64,000 nt of DNA from Drechmeria coniospora (lineage: Eukaryota > Ascomycota > Sordariomycetes > Hypocreales > Ophiocordycipitaceae), in the NCBI RefSeq assembly GCF_001625195.1, contig NC_054390.1, forward strand, positions 434,001 to 498,000, given 5' to 3'. Below the pieces are notes generated by a model. It had not been told where the DNA came from. It saw nothing but the letters and a program-made list of their open reading frames with translations, and searched no databases. Position numbers and translations under genes: made by a program. This document shows positions 57,300 through 64,000 of this stretch, piece by piece (the stretch's first letter is position 1; each line of letters begins with the position of its first letter).

Positions 57300-58343
57300 A
57301 AAAATGCGAACCGGGATCCGTTCACATGCGAAGCGAGAATCATACCACTACTGTCGACCATGTACCCTGTTTCTGATAGCGTCACAGCGTGGATCGAGTA
57401 TACGAGACTCACCATCACCGTGATGAGCATCATGATCCCGGTTGATCACAACAAGCCTGGCAGATCCCTTCATCCGCTGCACAGCGACAACGCAGTTTGC
57501 TCGTGCCGGATGCCGTTCTGGAGCAGCAGGAATATCACTGCGCTGGGCCGCAAGGGCGGTCACGGGTCGCCAGCGGTAGTCGCCCGGCCCGGCCGATATT
57601 AGTGGGGCGCCGCATCGCACGGCCGGCCGGATCCGGAACGGATATATTAGTGGGGCGCCGCATCGCACGGCCGGGGAATGCCGGATCCGGAGCCGGGGCC
57701 CCAGCAACACCACCAGCCAGCGGCCGCAGCCATGCTTGCTGCATTCCTGCCGTTGCCTGACCCTGGCATGGCGTCGCCCGTCGAACAGCATGCAATCAAC
57801 GTGGTCCGATTGCGGCGCTCGAGCCGGCAAGTGTCGACTTTTCCATCCAAGCTCTGCCCGAGTCCTCCCTTTATCGTATCCCCTCCCTCCCATTCTTCCT
57901 GGTTCTGTCCCGTTTCCCTCCCTTCCCTTCCTTTCCATGTGCGGATGCTCGTCCGCAGACTCACGGGCCGGCCGTGTCCGGCATCATCACCCACGTCCGG
58001 CACCACCACCCACGTCCGGCGATGGCACCGTGCTGCCAGTCGCGCTTCGTCGACGCAACGCCATGAATGACCAGCAGCGATCCCCTCGTGCCGTCCCCTC
58101 GTTCCCGCGACGAAGCAACAAAAGCATGACGACGAGCATAGTACCGCTCACCGATCCTTCCCTCCGCCCGTCGCCGTAAGAACAACGCCGTGACCGAAAC
58201 GCGAGGAGAGCCGCAGCCGAGGCCGGCACCGACAGAGACGCACTCCCCGTCCGCAGAACAACGCCGTGAGCGACCGCGAGGAGAGCCGCAGCCGAGGCCG
58301 GCGCCGACCAAGACGCGCTCCCCGTCCGCCTCCACCCGCCGCC
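57300..58343 (+). promoter_or_regulatory. Upstream region of the RING-H2 gene
   Basis: GC-rich flank, duplicated in decayed form at 22740-24003 and 39830-41043. Immediately upstream of the ATG is a ~78-bp tandem duplication (58178-58255 and 58256-58333) containing 'gcgaggagagccgcagccga'; the two decayed copies have one unit only. Open frames on both strands here look compositional. Confidence 0.45.
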
Positions 58344-58923
58344 ATGGCGACGGACCAGTCCCCCGAGGACAACCTCGCCACGACCGGGCCCTCGTGGCTC
58401 GCCGGCCTCGTCATCGGCATCATGATGCTCATGCTGGCCGCCTTGTCCGTCTCCGTCTGGTGCGTCGATGCCCTCCGTGCATGCTCGCACCGCCCACGCT
58501 GACCGTCGCCCTCAGGTATTTCATGCGCCGCGGCGAGCAGCAGCAGGGACGGCGTGAGGTCGACGTCGAGGCCGCGCCGGGCCCCAACAGAGTCAACCAT
58601 CTGGATGCCGTGGCGGCGAGCCAACCCTTCAAGAAACTCCGCGCCGAGATGCCAGAGGACGGCGGGTGCTCGAAAGGCACCACCTGGTACGTCCAGCCCT
58701 CCGATTGCGTTGGAGACGAGAGCGGTCGACTGACAAGCCGTCCGCCAGCGCCATCTGCATCGAGCTCGTCGAGGACAGGGAAATGGTCCGCAGGCTGGGC
58801 TGCGGTCACGTATTTCACTCGTCCTGCATCATGCGCTGGTTCCTCAAGCAGCATGACATCTGCCCGCTGTGCAAGGCTTGCTTCATGGTCAAGAGCGAGA
58901 GCAGCAGCACGGAGAGGCAGTGA
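58344..58923 (+). CDS. RING-H2 finger membrane protein (probable E3 ubiquitin ligase)
   Basis: Three exons: 58344-58459, 58516-58686, 58749-58923, giving 153 aa. Introns are 56 nt (GTGCGT, branch GCTGAC, CAG) and 62 nt (GTACGT, branch CTGAC, CAG), both phase 2. The N-terminus (MATDQSPEDN) precedes one transmembrane helix (WLAGLVIGIMMLMLAALSVS), then a basic linker (YFMRRGEQQQGRR) and a C-terminal RING-H2. Splicing at 58748 restores the first zinc pair 'CAIC'; then 'CGHVFHSSC' and 'CPLCK' follow, with the usual Trp in 'MRWFLKQHDICPLC'. Known role of the family: recruits E2 enzymes and ubiquitinates membrane or endosomal cargo. The small size and single helix resemble other fungal and plant RING-H2 membrane proteins. 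Substrate unknown. The first conserved gene outside the repeat block. Confidence 0.88.
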
Positions 58924-59704
58924 AGCGCTCGGCTTGCGTTGCATCGGCATGGTGCAGGGGCAATTCCCGTCGGATTTGAGCATCGTGTCGAGCTGTTTCG
59001 TCGGCAGAATCGCCGGCGATGCGTACTTTACCACACGCACCGGCAAACAGAATGCAAAGAATCGAGAATTCTACGCTTCATCTCCCATGACTGGTGGGCT
59101 TGGATGCCATGGCGAATGCACCACCCTCCATCCAGCGACCGATGCGAATGGCATGGTCGACGTTTGCCTCGTCGACTCGCCGAGGGTGTCCCGGTGACAT
59201 CGGACGTGACCCGTCAGAAGGCGGCGGATGCATCGCGAGGCCAGATAATCGTCATCGGAATTCGTACTTGACTGTCATGCAATGGCTGGAATCCATCTTT
59301 GTATCCTTTGCGGTCTCTGGTTTGCGCGTTGAAGCGACGGCGAATGCCCAGAGGCCTCCTCCGGGATGCTGGGCTGCCGAGGATGGAGATTTTCCTCGTC
59401 ACCTATACGCCAGAAGATGGCATTCATGTTTCGCGATGGCCTTGCCTACTCTTCCCTGCTTGCAAATGATGAAACTAGATTCGCTCGCTGGGCCGATGGA
59501 TCAAGTTGTGATATCAAAGCATGAGCAAAACTTGGACAAACGACTTCTTCGGCGGGCAATGGTCAGGATGACAAAAGATTTGTATTCGGCCTTCTAATGA
59601 CATGCGTATGGATCCCGCACAGCAGTGCGGCTCAACTCATTCCGCCGCACCCTTTTCCCTGCAATCCCGGCTGTGGGTTCGACACAACCACAAGGATGTC
59701 GACA
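58924..59704. other. Intergenic, 3' flanks of convergent genes
   Basis: Probably the 3' UTR of the RING gene and the tail of the minus-strand gene. Open plus frames at 58939-59271 and 59094-59597 lack recognisable domains and are not supported. Confidence 0.4.
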
Positions 59705-60379
59705 TCACTTGGCCTTTTCTTTCCCTTTGCCGCCTTGTTTGCTACCCTTGTTTACCTTGCTGCCCTTGCTGTCCTTGCTTCCCTTGCTGTCCTTGCTTCC
59801 CTTGCTGTCCTTGCTTCCCTTGCTGTCCTTGCTTCCCTTGCTGTCCTTGCTTCCCTTGCTATCCTTGCTATCCTTGCTACCAGCTTTGGAGCCTGCTTTC
59901 TTAGGATGGTGCGTCGAGCCGGACGAAGATAAATCTTCTTCAGACCAAGTGCTCAGGGTGCTCGCAGAATCATCGTCGTCTTCGTCCTCGGTTGCGCCGT
60001 ATACTCCTCCGAGAGCAATGTTGGTCTTGATTTTGGCCTCGTCGTACGCCTTCTTCACCTCGTGCAACTTTGCATAAAAGGCCTCGTACTCTTCCGACTG
60101 GGGATTCATTTCCATTATGGCCTTCTCCTTCTCCTTGTATTTCGTCTTGAGTCGGTACTCTTGCACCCACGCTTTCGATATTGCTTTCCCTCTCTTTTCC
60201 GCCTTTGATCCCGGCGGCGCGGCGTACTTGAACATCGGGTACGCTTCTGGCGGACCATGCGCCTCGAGGTGCCTTCGTTTCGTTTCGACCGAAAGTTTCC
60301 CGAAGATGACGGTGGATAGAACGGTGGAGAGGGCGCTGCAAAAGTCCTGCGACTTCATATCCTGCTTCAGTTGAGGCAT
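59705..60379 (-). CDS. Hypothetical Lys/Ser-rich protein with GSKDSK repeats
   Basis: 224 aa, intronless, ATG at 60379 (MPQLKQDMKSQDFCSAL). Residues 1-60 are a mixed region with a short hydrophobic-polar helix (ALSTVLSTVIFGKLS). 60-125 is strongly charged and probably helical, possibly coiled coil (KTKYKEKEKAIMEMNP, YAKLHEVKKAYDEAKIK). An acidic Ser-rich stretch (EDEDDDDSASTLSTWSEEDL) follows. The last ~60 residues are basic low complexity with GSKDSK in five perfect tandem units from an 18-bp DNA repeat at 59763-59852. No catalytic motif or signal peptide. The acidic-then-basic tail suggests a nuclear or nucleic-acid-associated protein, but that is inference. Family not recognised. The 18-bp array predicts length polymorphism. 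Confidence 0.7.
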   Translation of the reverse strand: MPQLKQDMKSQDFCSALSTVLSTVIFGKLSVETKRRHLEAHGPPEAYPMFKYAAPPGSKAEKRGKAISKAWVQEYRLKTKYKEKEKAIMEMNPQSEEYEAFYAKLHEVKKAYDEAKIKTNIALGGVYGATEDEDDDDSASTLSTWSEEDLSSSGSTHHPKKAGSKAGSKDSKDSKGSKDSKGSKDSKGSKDSKGSKDSKGSKDSKGSKVNKGSKQGGKGKEKAK

Positions 60380-61140
60380 GGCGACGGTGTCTTTCTGCTA
60401 CTGTGTGTGTATTTCGTCTTTGCGTCGGGACTTGTTCCACAAAGTGATGGGTAAACTGCTCGAGGCGTACATGCGGCTTGCACTATATAGCTGGTATTCA
60501 AGCCGATGAATTTGCTCGTCCATGTTTACTCTGGCAAGTTGGAACAGAATGCCGAACAGTGACGTCCTGAAAGCCTCGTTGCCATTCACTACCCATATTC
60601 AAGTCCATAAAGCATCCCTCACTCAGGCCCTGCCCATGTCGACCACCATCGAGTGCGACTTGTGTTCGCCAACAATGCGCCAACAGTGACGGAACGAGAA
60701 GAAGTTCCATCCTTGTACAGGACCTGGTGGTGCATGTCGCTTGTTGGATATGTAGCTCGTTGAATATGTAGCTTGTTGGTATCGGCGCAACGTTGGCACA
60801 GGAGTCGTCGGAACTGAATCATCTTCCGCAACAATAATATTGGCCTGGAACCACTTGGTGGGTGACTTTTATGGAAATCACTTGTGTAGCAGATGCGGTG
60901 ATCACCCTAAGCGCATGATGAAGAGTACAATGCATGTCCGTGAAGGACAGGTGTGGGCTGATTCATTTCATCCCATCACAACGACTTCACCAACCCATTC
61001 ACGGCAAGCCTGTGATTTGATTCCATGCCCTGCCTGTCGAGGGTCTGATACTATCGAGCACAGAAAGGTACATCTCCATCAGCCCTTCCTCACGCAAAAG
61101 GCATCACCTTGTTCACATGAACGTACACACGTTCCAACGG
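60380..61140. other. Intergenic, no gene supported
   Basis: Presumably includes the promoter of the minus-strand gene ending at 59705. A plus frame at 60840-61172 has two Cys pairs (LCSRCGDH, PCPACRG) but starts at TTG and lacks any recognisable family. Confidence 0.3.
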
Positions 61141-61880
61141 CCTGCAAGCTTCGCGGTGCCAAAGGCATGTGAGCAAGAGTGGTGGCACCAAGTAACTATT
61201 CATCGTGTTGTCAAATTCGCTGCAAAATGGTACCTACTTTTTCCAATTATCAGCAGAACTCCCGTGTCCACTCCCAAGGGACAACACTGACAAACCTGCT
61301 CCGGGACTCCCTCCAGCAAAGCCCGGGGCGCTCAGCGGCGCCAAAGGCATGGAAGCGAGCGTGGTGGCACCAACTAAATATCATCGTATTGTCAAATTCT
61401 CTGCAAACCCCCGTGTACCGCTCGCAACTATTACTAGAACTGTCGGCCCTCGAAGAATAAAATTGCTCCAAACTCCCTCTGCCGTGCTGTATCGAGCCAA
61501 GGGGCCGGAGACGCTCAACGGCCCCCGAGGCATGAAAACAGGCGCTGTGGCTCCTAGAAATACTCATAGTGTGATCAAATTCGCTGCAAAACCCCATGTA
61601 CCGCTTACAACTATAACTAGAGCTGTCGGCCCTCGAAGAATAAAAGTTGCCCCAAAACTCCCCCCGCTGTCATGCATGCGAGCCAAGGGGCCGGAGACGC
61701 TCAGCGGCCCCCGAGGCATAAAAGCAGGCGCTGTGGCTCCGAGAAAATACTCACAGTGTAATCAAATTCGCTGCAAACCCCCACGTACTGCTTACCATCA
61801 TCACCAGTGTTGTCGGCCCTTGAAGCATAATATTGCTCCAAAACTCCCTCCACCGTCCGGCATGCGAGCCCAAGACCCGG
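61140..61880 (+). repeat. ~184-bp tandem repeat, four copies
   Basis: Landmarks 'gccaaaggcatg / ccccgaggcatg' at about 61158, 61340, 61526 and 61709 are 182-186 bp apart; each unit also has 'aaattcgctgcaaa' and 'gtcggccctcgaag'. Units diverge by ~10-20%. A plus frame stays open across much of it (61205-61960), but unit lengths are not multiples of three, so it is not a repeat protein. Confidence 0.8.
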
Positions 61881-62249
61881 AGCAACAACGGCAGGCAACC
61901 GCCAATACCCGTCCGTCCACTCGTGATCCGTTTCAGCACAACTGTTCTGTTGTCTGTTGACCATGCTTGTCTCGGATAGTCACGACATGGCAGAGCGTGA
62001 CATATACTACCCCGCGTTGATGCATCTCGACGTATTACCTCGGCATCCGACATGCCGTTCTTGGCTTGGTATCGTCGCCGTTCATCGGCCAGCCACCCCC
62101 GCGACCCGCCGAATCGGAGGCCGACAACGCAGCGGTGCCAGCCGTCAGAACAATAAATAGCCCGCTTTCCCCTCGTCCAATACGGTTCCGCCTCGCCGCG
62201 CTGCCCTCGTCGGTGCCCAGAGTCTCACGGCTCCTCCGTGATATCCGAG

Positions 62250-63733
62250 ATGGCCGGCCTCGGGAAAGGCAAGCTCTCGCCGACGGCCTGCAGGCCTCTC
62301 TTCTCCCGTCCGTCTCGCGGTTCGTCCATCTCGTCGGCAAAGGCGATGAACACGTTGCATCCGTCGGCGAGAGCGGCGCCGGTCTCTCCGCTCTCCGCCC
62401 TCCCCCCCGGCGCTCTCTACCGGTCCCTCTTCGTCCACTCCGTCTCCTCGCGCCCCTGGCTCCTCGGGCCCGCCATCTCTTTCCTGTCCTTTCTCTGCCA
62501 GCCGAAAAGGGGCTTCCTCGTAGACGTCAATCGCAACAAGGCGCTCGCGTGGATCATGAAGCAAACCGTCTACAAGCAGTTTTGCGCCGGAGAAACGCTG
62601 GCCGAGACGAAGGCGACGATGAAGGGCATGAGAGACATGGGCTTCCGGGGCACCATCATCACGCTCGCGACGGAAACGCTCTTTGACCACGAAAAGAACG
62701 CGGCACATGGTCTGGGCGTCGGGACAGCCGGAGTCGAAGCTGGGTCGGGACACTGTCCGGCCATTACCTCCTGGCTTGGGAGGACTCTCGGGGCCGTTGG
62801 TCTGCTCGGCGAAGGAGACCAACTGGCCATCAAGTAGGTGGCTTCCCCATCAAGTGCAGGGGGCGGTGAATCGAGGCAAGGAAAGGAATGAATGCATGCT
62901 GACGGGTCCCTCGCCCAAGACTCACCGGCGCCGGACCGCTCGTGACGGATGCCCTCGCCGGTCGGGAGCGACTACCGAAGCAGATGCTCGACGCTCTCGA
63001 CGAAATCAGCGTGCTGTGCAAGCAAAAGCAGGCGAGCATCCTCATCGATGCGGAATCTCAGCTCTACCAATTCGGCATCTTGGACGTCGGCCTCGACCTG
63101 ATGCAACGGTTCAACCGAGATGGCCACGCCGTCATCTACAGCACCTACCAGGCATACCTGAAGAGCACGCCGGCGACCATTGCCCAGCACCTTGCCGCCG
63201 CGGCCGAGGGAGGGTACACGCTTGGGCTGAAGCTCGTCAGGGGTGCCTATCTGGCGACAGACAAGCGGAGCCTCATGCACGACACCAAGCAGGATACGGA
63301 TGACGCTTACAACAGCATCGCGCTTGGAGCGCTCCGCCGCGAGCTCGGGGGATTCGGCGGCGAGGGCAAAGTCGACTTTCCCTCGGTCCACCTCATGCTC
63401 TGCGGACACAACAAGGAGAGCGTCTTTGCCGCCCACGCGCTGCACCAACGTCGCCTGGACCAGGGACTCCCCACCGTGCCCGTCGGCTTTGCTCAGCTGC
63501 AGGGCATGTCGGACGAGCTGAGCTTGGGTCTCCTTCTCCGGCGCAAGGAAGGCGAAGCGTCCTCGACGAAGGGGCCCGACGTCTACAAATGCTCAACGTG
63601 GGGCGGCTTGGGCGAGTGCTTGGGTTACCTCGCTCGAAGAGCAGCGGAGAACAGGGATGCGGCGTCGAGAACGCAAGATGAATACAGGGCACTGAAGAGA
63701 GAGGTCAGGAGGCGATGGAGACTGATGGCATGA
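62250..63733 (+). CDS. Proline dehydrogenase, mitochondrial
   Basis: Two exons, 62250-62833 and 62920-63733, giving 465 aa; intron 62834-62919 (86 nt, GTAGGT, branch GCTGAC, AAG). Catalyses FAD-dependent oxidation of L-proline to pyrroline-5-carboxylate, the first step of proline catabolism, at the mitochondrial inner membrane. The start is basic and Ser-rich (MAGLGKGKLSPTACRPLFSR), consistent with a targeting peptide. Family landmarks in order: 'KQTVYKQFCAGETLAE', 'MRDMGFRGTIIT', 'LTGAGPLVTDAL' across the splice, 'LIDAESQLYQFGILDVG', 'YSTYQAYLKSTPATIAQHL', 'GLKLVRGAYL', 'HDTKQDTDDAYNSIA', 'GHNKESV', 'PVGFAQLQGMSDELSL', and the 'RRAAENRD' substrate-contact motif near the C-terminus. Length fits fungal homologues. 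The start could be further upstream if there is a 5' exon. Confidence 0.92.
62834..62919 (+). other. Predicted intron in proline dehydrogenase
   Basis: Phase 2; AA+A restores Lys before 'LTGAGP', a conserved strand of the family. Confidence 0.85.
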
Positions 63734-64000
63734 TGGATAGCGAAAGTCATGATTTATGAAGGAATATGTCGGCATAATGACCGGACGGAACAGGCAGGGC
63801 CCGAGTGGGAAATGGCAGGAGTAGGATGATGGCACTTATGCCGGGCAAAGTGTGGAATGTGAATCATGTCAGACTGGATAGGATGCGAAGAGATGAACAC
63901 ATTCGCTGATGTTGGCAACAACTCGCGTATTGCCCGGCAACCATCCTACGATTCCTCCAGCGCTACGGCCGCGAAACTAGTCTCCTTGAAGCAGGAGATG
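63734..64000. other. 3' flank, no gene seen to window end
   Basis: No domain or RNA is recognisable; a neighbouring gene may begin beyond the window. Confidence 0.4.

Noticed and set aside
57348..57938. GC-rich open frames upstream of the RING gene on both strands
   Set aside because: Overlapping frames on both strands with Arg/Pro/Gly bias and no domain; the region is duplicated in decayed form without frame conservation.
60840..61172. Small Cys-pair protein
   Set aside because: Starts at TTG, the Cys spacing fits no zinc-finger family, and no splice sites support extension.
61205..61960. 251-codon plus frame over the 184-bp repeats
   Set aside because: Unit lengths of 182-186 bp do not keep the frame, so successive units encode different sequences.

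Overview
The window looks like nuclear DNA of a filamentous ascomycete (Pezizomycotina, probably Sordariomycetes; genus not resolvable). Support: 56-86 nt introns with GT..AG ends and CTAAC/CTGAC-type branch sites, a mitochondrial-type proline dehydrogenase, a RING-H2 membrane protein, a Fot1/pogo transposon, Ty1/copia remnants, TTAGGG-type telomere repeats and giant GLEYA/flocculin-like adhesins.

About 1-57 kb is a repeat-rich, subtelomere-like block dominated by one family of secreted adhesins. Members share a signal-peptide exon ending in an 'ICS' module, a phase-2 intron of 59-75 nt splicing at an Arg^Thr junction, long arrays of ~38-residue Thr-rich repeats with one C-x3-C pair each, and a C-terminal globular domain (GLEYA, or an unrecognised one). 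Only the minus-strand gene at 7813-19068 (predicted 3,730 aa) reads through without a lesion. The others are broken: 1789-3665 (+; nonsense and frameshift, GLEYA end), 31589-35721 (-; several frameshifts, Cys-to-stop, unrecognised C-terminal domain), 43712-56228 (+; CAG-to-TAG-type stop, 22-bp deletion, duplicated GLEYA end), and fragments at 3-130, 796-1427, 19596-20975 and 26782-27318.

Between them lie minisatellites (4.0-5.7, 30.3 and 56.4-57.2 kb), an exact 20-bp array of nine CACGTG sites (5970-6135), a truncated RecQ-type helicase (3.7-4.0 kb), copia integrase remnants, and a large direct segmental duplication (about 21607-27318 and 36800-44240). The two copies carry different transposon insertions (two solo LTRs in the first; a complete pogo element and nested solo LTRs in the second), and several matching empty sites survive in the other copy. 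Each copy also holds a decayed duplicate of the region upstream of the RING gene, ending in TTAGGG repeats.

From about 57.3 kb the sequence becomes GC-rich, ordinary genic DNA: a three-exon RING-H2 membrane gene (58344-58923, +), a Lys/Ser-rich intronless gene (59705-60379, -), a ~184-bp tandem repeat (61.14-61.88 kb) and a two-exon proline dehydrogenase (62250-63733, +). The layout fits a boundary between conserved chromosome and a fast-changing subtelomeric adhesin cluster, with one apparently functional giant adhesin and a set of decaying relatives.
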